A stretch of DNA of 64,000 nt from Gigaspora rosea (lineage: Eukaryota; Glomeromycota; Glomeromycetes; Diversisporales; Gigasporaceae): contig QKWP01000199.1 in NCBI GenBank assembly GCA_003550325.1, positions 310,579 through 374,578 of the forward strand, written 5' to 3'. Of the stretch, positions 34,100 to 45,639 are shown in pieces; within the stretch, counting starts at the first letter, position 1; each line of letters begins with the position of its first letter. The position numbers and the translations under genes were made by a program. The notes beneath the pieces were generated by a model, which saw only the letters and a list, made by a program, of their open reading frames with translations, searched no databases and had not been told where the DNA came from.

Positions 34100-35260
34100 A
34101 GCATTAATAAATAATAATGCTATACCTTCTGAAAAGATAAGACACATAAAATATTGCTTGTGAAAGATAGTGCTGATATAAGGTAATAAACTTTACACCT
34201 ATTAAAAAAGAATTAAGGAAGTTTATTATTCTAATTTTTATTGAAGTTATTTGAATAAATTATTAAAAAAAAAAATTTGACGTTTATTGTGTTTATGATG
34301 GTCGTAATACTATGACAATTTTAAGTTGCAAACCTCCAGATACTTTGCCAAGATATGTTAAGAGTAATCCTGAAAAGTAATAAATATTTGCATTTTATAT
34401 TCTAAAATATAAAAATAATAAATGTATTAAATTATTTTATATTAAAACAAATACTAATTATTATCAAACGCGTAAGCAAATTTTTTTTTACAAGGTCACA
34501 TATTACAATCATTTATAGCATAGATAGTTATTAAATATCATAAATGTTTTAATTAAAAATAAAATATACAAAGTTAAATTATTAGCAGATATTGGTGTAA
34601 GGTAAGTTATCATAGTTAATAATGTGTTATATTATGCAGCATATTTTACAACATATTTTGCAATGGATACATTTTGCAATATATTACGCAAGATATTCTG
34701 CAATTTATTATGCATTATATTTATGCGGCGACAAAATATATATACTCATGATTTTTTATATATAATAGCATTAGTCCTGAATTTAAGAAAAATATTTGGA
34801 AAGATAATATTCAAAATATTAGCATAAAACCGAACGACAAGATAGAAGAGGATTTGGCTTAACGACATATAAAAAACTAGTAGAAATTAGTAGAAATCAA
34901 TGAAGGAAAAATAAGAGTAGAAAGTTAATTAGAAAGGAATTAAGTTTTGGTTGACTTGGAATGTTGAAATAATACCATATCAACTACTCAAAAAACTTCA
35001 AATTATTATACAGAGTCAATTAATCATATTTTAAAATGCATTGCATTAATCCACCCACTTGAAAGCGTAAGGAATGCATATCAAATATTTTTTTAAAAAT
35101 AGTATAAAGGTTAAAGTATGGCCAAACAATTGAAATAGGAAGAAATAATAAAACCTACTTTATAATATTAATTAGTCTTGATGAAAACAATGCAGATGAA
35201 ATTATTAAAGTTACATTAGAATTAAGAGAAAATTTATCTGGTATGTGGAAATTTTATAGT
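34100..35260 (+). pseudogene. Decayed gene remnant upstream of SLR locus 1, unrecognised
   Basis: Separate stretches read like exons: AIPSEKIRHIKYC (34,119), then DVYCVYDGRNTMTILSCKPP followed by PRYVKSNPEK (34,285-34,380) ending at GTAATAAAT, which looks like a splice donor. Further along come ESINHILKCIALIHPLESVR (about 35,020) and TYFIILISLDENNADEIIKV (about 35,153). The counterpart at 49,130-51,140 keeps traces of the same pieces with more damage. The protein is not recognised; it may be a captured host gene or a transposon protein. Confidence 0.35.
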
Positions 35261-35460
35261 TGAGAATTCTTCGATTAATTATAAGAAAAGCCAATTTTTG
35301 AAATGTTGAGGTCATAAATGCTGAAGCAACCGAACTGAAATAATACTCTGAGAAAATATTATTTATTTTTGTTTCATTATAATAATTTTGTTTCTGCAAT
35401 ACGGCCGAAGCAGAATTCACACGATAGCCACTATTTGCTAGTACCATTACACATACTTAC

Positions 35461-35552
35461 GTATTACTGCATATTAAATCACATAATGATACTTTCATCA
35501 ATCATCGTATTACTGCATATTAAATCACATAATGATACTTTCATCAATCATC
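35461..35552. repeat. Exact 46-bp tandem duplication
   Basis: Two identical 46-bp units starting GTATTACTGCATATTAAATC lie head to tail. The other R1 copies lack the duplication, so it is recent and specific to this locus. Confidence 0.9.
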
Positions 35553-35848
35553 AAATAACTGATTACCTACTTTCGCTCGCTCCAACTAACATGTGACCGT
35601 AGCCGGGCCTGTCACATGTTCGATCAGGTGATTACTGGTTCGGACAAAAGCTGCATCGATACTTAGATCAACTTTTCTATTAGAGTGCATAATGACTAAA
35701 ATATTTTTAATGATCTATAATTCCTAAATTGCTCTACCTTGTCATAAACGAAGCTAAATTGGGAAATTATAATGTGAAGCTTTTCCATTTTATAACAATG
35801 TGCATAAAACATTGTTTTATTTTCCGTGATTTATCTATAAAAAGCTTT

Positions 35849-36064
35849 GTGGCGACTTATGCTGAGATAAGTTTATGCTAGATCCGGGTCTCTATTTAAA
35901 TCTATAATACCTAATAAATTCCACATATACTCATTTATTAATAACCCTATCCTAAACTCTAACCAAACTATAAAAAAAAATACCCCCAAAAAAGCCTCTA
36001 AAATTTTATAATTTCATAATAAAATAAATTCTCAGCATAAGCCAATCTCAGCATAAGCTTCCAC
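35849..36064. mobile_element. 216-bp MITE in R1, duplication AAGCTTT
   Basis: The ends GTGGCGACTTATGCTGAG and (inverted) GTGGAAGCTTATGCTGAG pair. AAGCTTT flanks both sides (35,842-35,848 and 36,065-36,071). The R1 copies near 51,600 and 59,470 show the uninterrupted sequence. Confidence 0.8.
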
Positions 36065-36129
36065 AAGCTTTATAAAGAACTACAACATCATAATCTACGT
36101 TCCTTGGTTTAGCACAATTGCGTCGTGAC

Positions 36130-36270
36130 TAGAGTTGCTGGTGAAACTGGTGAAACTTGATGAAACTTGGTGAAACTGGTGACTATCTAAAATCTGATTG
36201 GCTATTGAATGCAATAGCCAATCATATTTTAGATAGTCACCATCGTGATTTAATTTCACCTGCAGCTCTA
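36130..36270. mobile_element. 141-bp hAT-like MITE, 8-bp duplication GTCGTGAC
   Basis: The ends TAGAGTTGC and (inverted) TAGAGCTGC fit hAT TIRs. GTCGTGAC lies exactly at both flanks (36,122-36,129 and 36,271-36,278). The left arm has GGTGAAACT repeated four times, and the centre is a perfect stem of ATTGGCTATT. The other SLR locus lacks it (near 51,690). Confidence 0.85.
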
Positions 36271-36626
36271 GTCGTGACACAGTCTGATTGCAGATCCTTC
36301 GGAACCATCATTCCGCACGACATTGCATGGACATGCATTTCACTTTAATAACAAATATTTTGCGATTTATCATTACATCATAATCCGTATTTTTTTGGCA
36401 TTATAAAGAGAATTACTATACAAAGATTACTAAGTAAATTTGATTCCGATTAAGAAATGCAAAGAACTTTCGATATAAGGCTTTCGATCTAAGAAATTCT
36501 TGTATAAGACAAAATAAAAATTTTATAATAAAAGGACTTTAATGTAAAAAAAATCACGATTAAGAAAAAATTTGACTAGAACCAGTAACTTTCTTATATC
36601 AAGAGTCAGCTTTATTATACGACACA

Positions 36627-38886
36627 TTGGTTTTATTATTTTCTTTAATTCAAATGCTTCAGCGGATTAAATTTAATTTATACTTAAAATCTGCTAAATA
36701 TAATAATTCTGATAGACATTATAAGCATGGATTGTGCTATCATAATGGCAGAGGTACTACAAAAAATGAAAAAAGTGCATTTGTGTGGTATTTAAAATCT
36801 GCTGAAGGTGGCAATTCCGATGGACAGTATAGTCTTGGATTTTGCTATGAAAATGGTATAGGCACATCCAAGAATGAAAAAAAGGCATTTGAGTGGTATT
36901 TGAGATCTGCTGAAGGTGGCAATTCGAATGGACAATTTAATCTTGGAAAATGCTATACAAATGGCATAGGCACAAATAAAGATGAAAAAAAGGCATTTGA
37001 GTGGTATCTGAAATCTGCTGAAGGTGGCAATTCCGATGGACAGTATAGTCTTGGATTTTGCTATGAAAATGGTATAGGCACATCCAAGAATGAAAAAAAG
37101 GCATTTGAGTGGTATTTGAGATCTGCTGAAGGTGGCAATTCGAATGGACAATTTAATCTTGGAAAATGCTATACAAATGGCATAGGCACAGAAAAGGATG
37201 AAAAAAAGGCATTTGTGTGGTATTTGAAATCTGCTAAAGGTGACAATTTCGATGGACAATGTAGTCTTGGATTGTGCTATATAAAAGGTATAGGCACCAT
37301 TAAAAATGAAAAAAATGCATTCGAATGGTATTTGAAATCTACTGAAAATGGCAATCCAGATGGACAATAAGGTCTTGGATACTGTTACGAAAATGACATA
37401 GGCACAGCCAAGGATGAAAAAAAGGCGTTTGAGTGGTATTTAAAATCTGCTGAAAGTGGCAATTCAGGTGGACAGTATGGTCTTGGATACTGTTACGAAA
37501 TGGCATAGGCACAGCCAAGGATAAAAAAAGGCGGTTGAATGGTATTTAAAATCTGCCGAGAGTGGCAATTCGAATGGACAAAGCAATCTTGGATGGTGTT
37601 ATCAAAATGGCATAGGTACGACCAAGGATGAAAAAAAGGCGTTTGAGTGGTATTTAAAATCTGCCGAGAGTGGCAATTCAAATGGACAAGATAACCTTGG
37701 ATGGTGTTATCAATATGGTATAGGCACAGATAAGAATGAAAAAAAGGCATTTGAGTGGTATTTGAGATCTGCTGAAGGTGGCAATTCGAATGGACAATTT
37801 AATCTTGGAAAGTGCTATACAAATGGCATAGGCACAGTTAAGAATGAAATGAAAGCATTTGCATGGTATTTGAAATCTGCTGAAGGTGGCAATTCGAATG
37901 GACAAAAGAAACTCGTATGGTGTTATCTAAATGGCATAGGTACATATAAGGATGAAAAAAAGGCAAAAAAAAAGGCATTTGAGCGGAATTTGAAATCTGC
38001 AGAAGGTGGCGATTCTAATGGACAATATAGTTTAGGATGGTATTACCACTACGGCATAGGAACCACTAAGGATGGAAATAAAGCATTTGAATGATATTTG
38101 AAATCTGCTGAAAGTGGCAATTCGTGTGGACAAAATAATCTCGGATGGTGTTATAACTACGGTATAGGCACAACTAAGGATGAAAAAAAGCATTTATGTG
38201 GTATTTGAAATCTGCCGAAAGTGGCAATTCGAATGGACAGAATGATCTCGGATGGTGTTACCAATACGGCATAGGAACAATTAAGGATGAAAGAAAAGCA
38301 TTTGAGTGGTATTTGAAATCTGCTGAAAGCGACAATTCGTGTGGACAAAATAATCTCGGACGGTTTTATCAAAATGGCATAGGCACAGATAAGGATGAAA
38401 AAAGGCATTTGAGTGGTATTTGAAATCTGCTAAAGGTGGTGATTCTAAAGGACAATATAATCTCGGACGGTGTTACCAATACGGCATAGGTACAACTAAG
38501 GATGAAAAAAAAGCATTTAATTGGTATTTGAAATCTGCTGAAAGTGGCAATTCAAATGGACAAAATAATCTTGGAATCTGTTACAGAGATGGCATAGGCA
38601 CATTTGAGGATAAAAAACAGGCATATAAGTGGTGTTTGAAATCTGCCGAAAGTGGCAATTCGCATGGACAAAATAATCTCGGACGATGTTACCAATACAG
38701 CATAGGCACAATCAAAGATGAAAAAAAAGCATTTGAGTGGTATTTAAAATCTGCTGAAGGTGGCAATTCGTCTGGACAATCAAATCTTGGAAACTGCTAT
38801 TTAAATGGTATAGGTACAGTCGGGATGAAGAAAAGGCATTCAAATGCTATTTAAAATCTGTTGAAGTTAGCAATTCTATTGCGTAA
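36627..38886 (+). pseudogene. Sel1-like repeat (SLR) gene, locus 1, ~21 repeats, broken
   Basis: The array encodes about 21 units of 36 aa, each close to [18 protein letters not shown] then LGxCYxNGIGTxKDEK. SLR units form alpha-alpha superhelices that hold signalling complexes together; the partner is unknown. The frame from 36,627 runs 247 codons to a TAA at 37,368-37,370 (a Tyr codon in the sister locus). Further damage follows: single-base losses near 37,498 and 37,525, TGG to TGA at 38,092-38,094, and lost bases near 38,185, 38,400 and 38,825, mostly beside the A7-8 run of GATGAAAAAAAGGC. No kinase or signal peptide is attached. The first repeat is diverged (SAKYNNSDRHY). A likely upstream splice site is TTTCTTTAA here but TTTCTTTAG in locus 2. 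Many errors in A-runs could be assembly noise, but the nonsense changes suggest a pseudogene. Confidence 0.75.
36796..37227 (+). repeat. Exact-looking 216-bp internal duplication in the SLR array
   Basis: Two 216-bp units (two SLR repeats each), starting near 36,796 and 37,012, are identical by eye over about 200 bases, then diverge at the variable EKDEK/NKDEK end. They encode SDGQYSLGFCYENGIGTSKN and SNGQFNLGKCYTNGIGT. Recent unequal exchange or slippage between repeats is the simplest cause. Confidence 0.85.
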
Positions 38887-38889
38887 TGT

Positions 38890-39370
38890 AATCTGATAAA
38901 AAGACGAAGGCATGGTTTTAGAAATTTGTGAGGATTGAGGCAAGTTCTTATTAAGAACGACTCAATTTTATGCTGATCCTTGAGAAAGATCTGGAAGTGC
39001 CCATCGTTATATCAATTTACGAAACTATCGTAAATCTGAAAAATTCTACTAAAGCTTTTGCTGAATTTTAAAATCCAATAAAAAATCTAAAATTATGTCT
39101 TAATGTTATTAATTATAGTATATTTCGTATTAGTAAATTTAAATTTCATTACTTTTATTATGATAATAATTTGAAATTATCGAAAATGAATTAAAATTTA
39201 TTATGGAAGGATAATTTACAATATTTAGCGGAAATTAAAGAATGTCCAGGAAAAAATTAATATTCAACCTATATACTTTTATAAATAATTTCTATCAAGA
39301 AAATAGAAACTATTAAAGGTACAAGGAATTAATCTTTGTTTATTTTCTAATTAACCAATTCTACGTTATA
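38890..39370. other. 3' flank of SLR locus 1 (part of the segmental duplication)
   Basis: This flank aligns with 55,340-55,735 (for example TTTCGTATTAGTAAATTTAA). It probably contains the 3' UTR. No gene is seen. Confidence 0.5.
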
Positions 39371-39372
39371 AA

Positions 39373-40296
39373 TAGTGATGGGCGATATAAGATTATCTGG
39401 CCTGCGTTAGCATATCATCTGGCCCGCATTAACAAATTATCCGGCCTGCTTTAACATAAGTGGGCCAATTCCTAATTAGTATTTGATGTACTGTAAAAAC
39501 ATTACGCATTAACTTTTTATTTGTTTCTCGTTCCACATATATTCGTACGTACAGAGATAATGCGCAACTGTACGTTTAAATAAATTTTTTAAATTGTCAT
39601 TATTAATAAAGTGGGAATCTAGACTTTTAATTTCTTGCATAAAATAATACACCAAGATTATTGTGTACCATATGGGCGAAAATCTTCGAGTGATTAAGGT
39701 TAAATAAAATTCGAGCCAATCATTTATGCGATATTAGATAATTATTGAGTATAAAAATGACTATTTGAACAGAAATTATATGAGTCGTTTATGAATTTTT
39801 GTATGTATATAACGTTGTTACTTATAAATTTTTGTACGTATGTATCTGATCACTTATAAATTTTAGTACATTTATACCTGATTATGCACCTGATTACTTA
39901 TAAATTTTTATACGCTTATATGATTTGATCGCTTTGTTAGCATTATAAGTTTTAAATATATATTTATATAATAATATTTTAAAAAAACAAATTGAAGGCA
40001 AATTTGAATTGATAAATTTAATAATTATAAGATTCAAATGTTTTAGTAGTATACATAATCTATATAAGCATTTTTGTTTGTAATAAATGCAGTAAGATTT
40101 ATAAGAAATAATTATTATTTTAATGAGAAATTACATTTCTAGTGATGATTTATATATATATTTATATATATATATATTTTTATTAATCATGAAAATTTAG
40201 AAACTCTACTCGATCCTGCAAATCCCACACAGATTCTGTGCAGGATTCTGCATCATATATGGGATTTTTAAAAAAATTGGGATTTACCCATCACTA
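39373..40296. mobile_element. 924-bp hAT-like non-autonomous element, copy 1
   Basis: The left end TAGTGATGGGCGATA and the inverted right end TAGTGATGGGTAAATCCC are hAT-like TIRs. The left arm repeats GGCCTGCxTTAxCATA three times. The interior has TTATAAATTTTTGTACGTAT repeats and no open frame of note. The flanking 8-mers do not match cleanly, so the target duplication has decayed or a rearrangement occurred at the duplication edge. A second copy is at 42,582-44,049. Confidence 0.65.
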
Positions 40297-40299
40297 CTT

Positions 40300-41990
40300 T
40301 AAATTAATATATATTATCTAATACAAACCACCAAATTCAAAATATCTAGAGAAATTAATTGCAACTTTCAATTGTTTTATTGTGGCATTTATTATCTTCT
40401 TGAGATTTTTTTTCTATTTCAATTTTTTTCAGATGTATCTATTGAGTTAGTATTCTCAGATAAATGAGGTAAGGACAATATTTTAATTTGAGATGAAATG
40501 GTGTCTGTGTTAAATAATATGTGTTGATGGTCCAAGAAAATATTTCATTTTTAATCAATTGTTTATTAGTAATAGACTGGCTGAAATCTTCACTAGAAAT
40601 AATTTTATCCAAAGTTTCAAAAATTAATTTCATTTCTTTGTCCCAAAATTTGTTGTAGAGGTTGACATATTGAGGTAATGTGCCCTTTACAAACTTTTCT
40701 CTATTTCTATAAGCTATGTGATACCAAAGTTTGACAACTGATGATTTAAAACTTTTAATAATTTTCTATTACTTAAATTTCTCAAAAAATTATACTAAAA
40801 CTATAAATGGCAAATTTCATATTGCATTTATATTTATTTACTAAAACATTTGGGATTAATATATGCCAGTATTCTATAAATAGTTGAGTTTGGAGTTACT
40901 AACAACTCATTTATCTGTTTTGATAATTTGAAATTAGTGATGTAATGATAATTTAAATAAAAAAATGTATAGTCAACTTTCTCTATTCTGTTAAAAATGT
41001 TTTTTAAAGATTTTTATATGTAAAAATTTTTTTAGATTTGGTTCTCAAAGAGTTATTATTAGCTAATCCTCACTCTATAATAAAATTTACAAATATTCTA
41101 AGGTATTTTGTTCAGATTAGAGAGAATTTAATAGTATTTGGATTAGAAAGTTGGGATTAGAGAAGGCAACTGTAATACAGAATTAATTAATTATTGATAA
41201 TATATTTGAACAATTTGTTTTTATGTAAAAAATAAGATATAGTTCATATATAAATTATATAAAGATTGATAGTAATATTAAGCTTATTTATATGATATAA
41301 TGATAATTTAAAATAATAAAAATATAACAAAATTTAATTTAATACAAGATAATACAAAGTCTATTTATAATTCCAAAGAATTAAATTTCTTTAGTTAGCA
41401 CTGAACCAATTAATGAGAGTTTGAAAACTAGCTTTAACTTATAAAGAAATAAAACAAAACCAAACTCTAAACAGAGACAAGTTTTTGATCTAATAAAATT
41501 TAAAATTTTTAAATAATTGAAAAGACTTTTGGGTGCCTTACAAGATGCCTACTATCAGCACTTGGTAGTGAGAGACTATGCTCTAAAAACCATCCTAATG
41601 GATTATCCCAACAGAATATTCCAATGGCCTTCAAACAGTCTCTTCAGACAAATTATATATATCTACTGTACTACTACTATGTGGATTTAGAAATATTTAG
41701 AGGCAGTGTATTAATATATAATGAAAGATTGTTACTTATCTTTTAATAATAGCATATTAGCAAGTATGAGAAATATGTAAATAGAAAACAAAAAAAATGT
41801 TTTTAAATAAAAAAAAAAGAAGTATATGCGAGTAAAAATTGCAAGGAGTTGAGCAAGGCAAAAAAGCTCTTTATATATATTTCTAGGTTTTTTTTGACAT
41901 GTCTATTGTTTTGATATAACAAGAATTTTAATAAATTAAGAAAAATTACATAATTGTATATATTATTTTGATAAAGAATTATCCCAGTAG
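40300..41990. other. Non-coding stretch
   Basis: Minus-strand open frames at 40,439-40,633 and 41,803-41,994 are short and unrecognised. No element boundary or RNA gene was seen. Confidence 0.45.
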
Positions 41991-41995
41991 ACATT

Positions 41996-42308
41996 CACTT
42001 ATTTGTGTGAGTAATACAAACTTTTAAAGAGGAAATAGCCAATTGTAGAGTGCAAATCCTGACTATTCTGGATCAGCTCGATAAAGAATCCAAATACACA
42101 TAAAAAAAAAATCAAAAATATGCAAAAACCAATATTTAAATCAAACTTAATGCATTAATTAAAAATAATGAAAATGAAATTTCATATATAATAAGCAATA
42201 TTCTAATTCTATAGACTCTAATGTTAAGGCCCTAACCTAAATTTTTATTTCATGCACTTAGTTTATTTACAAAATCAGAGTTTGTATTATCTATACAAAT
42301 AGTAAAAT
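41996..42308 (-). mobile_element. RepA copy (reverse orientation)
   Basis: The ends ACTTATTTGTGTGAGTAATA and (inverted) ACTATTTGTATAGATAATA pair. The interior follows 994-1,350: GAGGAAATAGCCAATTGTAG, AAAATGAAATTTCATATA and AAGGCCCTAACC. Confidence 0.7.
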
Positions 42309-42941
42309 GCCCTAGTAAAACATGAAAAATGCACCAATTAGATGATCTACACTAATCAAACCAACAAATACATGAAATATAACAATAAGAATAGCTGTGT
42401 TATATGTGATGATATACAGGGCCGTTATTATCATGTGTGACATATAAAAAATGATGTTATATTATGATATTAATTAGAAAATTACAGATTTAACAATTAT
42501 ATAAATGTTCGAAAATATTACAATAGTCACAAATTTCAAAAATCAATAATTGCCTATTAAAAATTTCAAATAATAAAGAATTAGTGATGGGCAATACATG
42601 GAATCTGCATGTGATCCTATGTGAAATCTTGCATGGCCTGCATTAGCATACACCTGGCCTGCATTAATATATTATTCAGTCTGCTTTAATATAAGTAGAT
42701 CAATTCTAATTAGTAATTGATATAAATGTATCATATAGGTAAAAATCTTCAAGTTCAGTATTATTTAATATGAATAATAATATTAAATAAATTTTGATCT
42801 AATCATTTATGTGATATTGAATAACAAACCCGATTATGAATTTCTTATGAGTCACTTAAAATTTTTGTATATATATAATTTGGTTACTTATAAATTTTTG
42901 TAAATATGTACCTAATAACTTATTAATTTAGTACATTTATA

Positions 42942-43137
42942 CTGTCAAACCTCTCTAAATGCATAGCGTCGGGACCATAGTAAAATTTTTTAAAAATATG
43001 CATTTAGAGAGGTTATGCATTTAGAGAGTTAAAAATCTATAAGTGTTATATTAAGTTGGGCCAAAAAAAAGCATGCATTTAGGGAAATTTTACTTAGATA
43101 TGCATTTAGGGAGGTTGCATTTAGGGAGGTCCGACTG
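42942..43137. mobile_element. 196-bp CAGT..ACTG family MITE, nested, TA target
   Basis: The left end CTGTCAAACCTCTCTAAATG and inverted right end CAGTCGGACCTCCCTAAATG pair. TA flanks both sides. Copy 1 of the host element shows the empty TA site (TTTATACCTGATTATGC). The arms contain five variants of TGCATTTAGGGAGG/TGCATTTAGAGAGG. Confidence 0.85.
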
Positions 43138-43207
43138 TACCTAGTTATGCATTTGATTCTTATATACGATTATATGATTTGATCACTTTGTTACTATTAT
43201 AATTTTT

Positions 43208-43479
43208 TTTTTTTAAATGTTAAGGTGAGACCTTGCTTTTATCTTTATTAAGTTTAATAGAAACTTTTTATAATACTAAAAGAAATTTCATTTTTTTAAA
43301 TCTAATGCTAAGAATAAAAACTCAGACATATATCTAAGTAAACCTAAATACTTATCTGCGGCCTAAACCTACCAGAGTGGCCAAGGCTCACCTAGATTTG
43401 TGTATATGTAAGAATATCAGATGAAGGTGTAGAAAATTTGATACATTTATACAACCAAGTTTCAATTTTTTGTAGTAAA
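43208..43479 (-). mobile_element. Candidate SINE-like retroposon (poly-T start, 15-bp target duplication)
   Basis: ACTATTATAATTTTT occurs at 43,193-43,207 and 43,480-43,494. The insert begins with a T-run, that is, a poly-A tail when read on the minus strand. A 15-bp duplication plus a terminal A-run fits target-primed insertion by LINE machinery. The body (272 bp) is not coding. I could not place convincing Pol III A and B boxes, so the SINE label is provisional. Confidence 0.5.
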
Positions 43480-43542
43480 ACTATTATAATTTTTAAATAT
43501 ATATTTATATAATAATATTATAAAAACAAAACATTAAGAAAT

Positions 43543-43765
43543 TTGTTTTTCCTTTGACAATTTTGCTCCATTTTATTAGATAATACTGTATTATATAAAC
43601 ATACTACAAAGTTATCTAAAATTTTAAATAGGCCAATACCCGGCTTGCTCAACTAGCGCCCACATATGATTGTCGTACTAGTGTTCGTCAACCGAAGGCC
43701 CACCCATGCAAGTGATCATGCGTGAGACCTTAGGCTATAACAAGATACCCAGTTACTTTTAAAAA
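43543..43765. mobile_element. 223-bp nested insertion with 10-bp target duplication
   Basis: ATTAAGAAAT lies at 43,533-43,542 and 43,766-43,775, and copy 1 of the host element lacks the insert. It ends in CTTTTAAAAA and has a G+C-richer core (CAACCGAAGGCCCACCC and CATGCGTGAGACC). No clear TIR was seen, so this may also be a short retroposon. Confidence 0.5.
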
Positions 43766-44049
43766 ATTAAGAAATCTGAATTAGTAAATTTAATAATTAT
43801 ATAATTTAAATAATGATTTAAAAGTAAGCAAAATCTATATAAGCATTTTTATATATAACAAATGCAGTAGTTTTATAAAAATGATTATTATTTTAACAAG
43901 TTATATTCCTAATAATAATTTTTATATGTATTTTTATTAATCATAAAAAATTCAGGAACTCTATTTAATTTCACAAAATCTATACAGATCCTAATATAAT
44001 CCTGTATTACACATAAGATTTTTAAAAAAATAGGATTTGCCTATCACTA

Positions 44050-44835
44050 GTTATAGCTCTATGTATTAATGATAGTTATACTAAAGTTATTATCACAAGG
44101 ATAATCTGATTTGTAGATTATATGAAATTGAAGCTTATAAGAAAACAACAATAGCATATGATTGTATACAATGGAGATTATAAATATATATGTAATAGAG
44201 ATTATAGATACACATGCATTCAGCAAAGATTATAAAGATACATATAGGAGTAAATGGTGAATCTTATTGCTTTCTTATTTTACTTTTTTTGTTACTTGTT
44301 CTTTTTGATATCTGATTATAATCTGGCTCTATTATGCTATGCATAACCTGTGCTCCAGTATAAAAAAATATGAAGAAAAACATCATGTTGATTTCTTCAA
44401 ATGATTCTAATAATAGCTTTAATTAAAAAAGTGCATTTTAGATACTCTTGCAAAAAAAAGCCCAATCTGAACTTTTTTTGAAAGAAACTTGATGCAAGTA
44501 TATTAAAAAGCTATTAAAGTTTGATTGGTATAACTAAATGATTTTAAAGAATTTGTTTTTAGCCAAATATTATTCCATTCTATAAAAGTTATAAAAGATG
44601 ATATAATACTAATGAAAAACTTTATAAGTTTGATTTTAAGCTCAATTGTTTATAGTTCTATATTAACTTTTATTCAAAAATATTGATATAATAAGAGATC
44701 TAATGTCTTTAATTATCTGGAAAATTTTGAGTAAAAAGTTTCTATTCTAATACTTTACAATGAAAAGGTATTCTTCAAGAAAAAAAAGAAGAACATAATA
44801 TACACAGTCTCGATATATTGAAAAAAGTATTAGTA
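44050..44835. other. Non-coding spacer
   Basis: Three variants of GAGATTATAxATAxATAT lie near 44,170-44,240. Nothing else was recognised. Confidence 0.4.
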
Positions 44836-44839
44836 AATT

Positions 44840-45070
44840 ATGCAGGCAAACCAAACAGTTAGTTATTGTTATGAACATGAAATAGGGGTTGAAAAGAATA
44901 AAAACAAGGCACTCGCATATTATTAAAAATTGGTAAATGTGAATAATTCTAAGTGAATATATATATATTAAGTTGGATATTGTTATTATTTAGAAATTTG
45001 AGTCAAAATAAATAAATGTGAATTATTTACATATTCTGAAGTTTGCTAAGACAAATATTTTAATAGAAAT
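44840..45070 (+). pseudogene. Decayed Sel1-like repeat fragment
   Basis: The plus strand reads VSYCYEHEIGVEKNKNKALA followed by stops and further SLR-like spacing. It belongs to the YYQKSA subtype, like 33,300-33,520. Confidence 0.5.
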
Positions 45071-45275
45071 TTAGAAAACTGCCTAGTGTTATTACTACTG
45101 AATTGGCAAAAAAAAAAAGAATAAGGAAGGATAAGGATTCATGTTTTCAAGTATAATAGAAGAGCACATAGCATAGTACAATAAATAACATGAAAACTGA
45201 CCATCTTGTAGAAGTTAAATAAAATATAAAAGAAATGAATATCTACTATTTCCAAGTTAGAAGAAAATTCATGAC

Positions 45276-45512
45276 TATACATGAGGACGAAAGCATTTTG
45301 GGTTCTAAAACCCGAAATTAAAATTTGAAGATGAAATTGTTTTTGATTTATTTTACTTGAAAGACGAAATTATTTGATCCTTTTTTGAATAGACAAAATT
45401 ATAAGGAACATATCTATATGAATTTTATTTGCTCTTCCTTATAAAAATATTAATTTTCTCTAATGAAGACGAAATAGGCCTTTTTCAAAAATCAATTTCG
45501 GTGGCATCACTA
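45276..45512. mobile_element. ~237-bp hAT-like element, 8-bp duplication TTCATGAC
   Basis: TTCATGAC occurs at 45,268-45,275 and 45,513-45,520. The ends TATACATGAGGACGAAAG and (inverted) TAGTGATGCCACCGAAAT align moderately. The interior repeats GACGAAATTATTTGA-like words. The weak TIR lowers confidence. Confidence 0.5.
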
Positions 45513-45639
45513 TTCATGACAATAGGTGCAGTAAATGCTATAAGTTAGAGGGTAAGTATTTTGTTATAGCACATATATAAAGGTGCAGCAGATGCAATAA
45601 AAACTAGGCTAATACTTCCTATAATAAGCATCAGTGGTC

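Larger units (their letters stand above)
35385..36120 (+). repeat. R1 block, copy 1
   Basis: The block shared with 51,245-51,690 and, inverted, with 59,395-60,550 includes GAATTCACACGATAGCCACT, ACATGTGACCGTA, GTCACATGTTCGATC, GTGATTACTG, GATTTATCTATAAAAA and CTACGTTCCT. In this copy two MITEs and a 46-bp tandem duplication interrupt it. Confidence 0.75.
34095..39370 (+). repeat. Segmental duplication, copy 1 (SLR locus 1 plus flanks)
   Basis: This ~5.3-kb block is collinear with 49,105-55,735. Anchors are GCTATACCTTCTGAAA (34,121), GACAAGATAGAAGAGG-type words (34,840), TACAGAGTCAATTAATC (35,019), the R1 block, the SLR array and GTCTTAATGTTATTAATTAT (39,095). Copy 1 ends at the hAT-like element at 39,373. 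Insertions unique to this copy are at 35,461-35,552, 35,849-36,064 and 36,130-36,270. Confidence 0.8.
42582..44049. mobile_element. hAT-like non-autonomous element, copy 2, with three nested insertions
   Basis: TAGTGATGGGCAATAC at the left and inverted TAGTGATAGGCAAATCC at the right match copy 1 (39,373-40,296). The body is collinear with copy 1 except for insertions at 42,942-43,137, 43,208-43,479 and 43,543-43,765 and the lack of about 160 bp corresponding to 39,490-39,650. Confidence 0.7.

Noticed and set aside
36792-38711. Long antisense frames opposite the SLR array (locus 1; similarly 52,169-55,231 in locus 2)
   Set aside because: They repeat with the 108-bp unit and have no family pattern; they are shadows of the plus-strand repeats.
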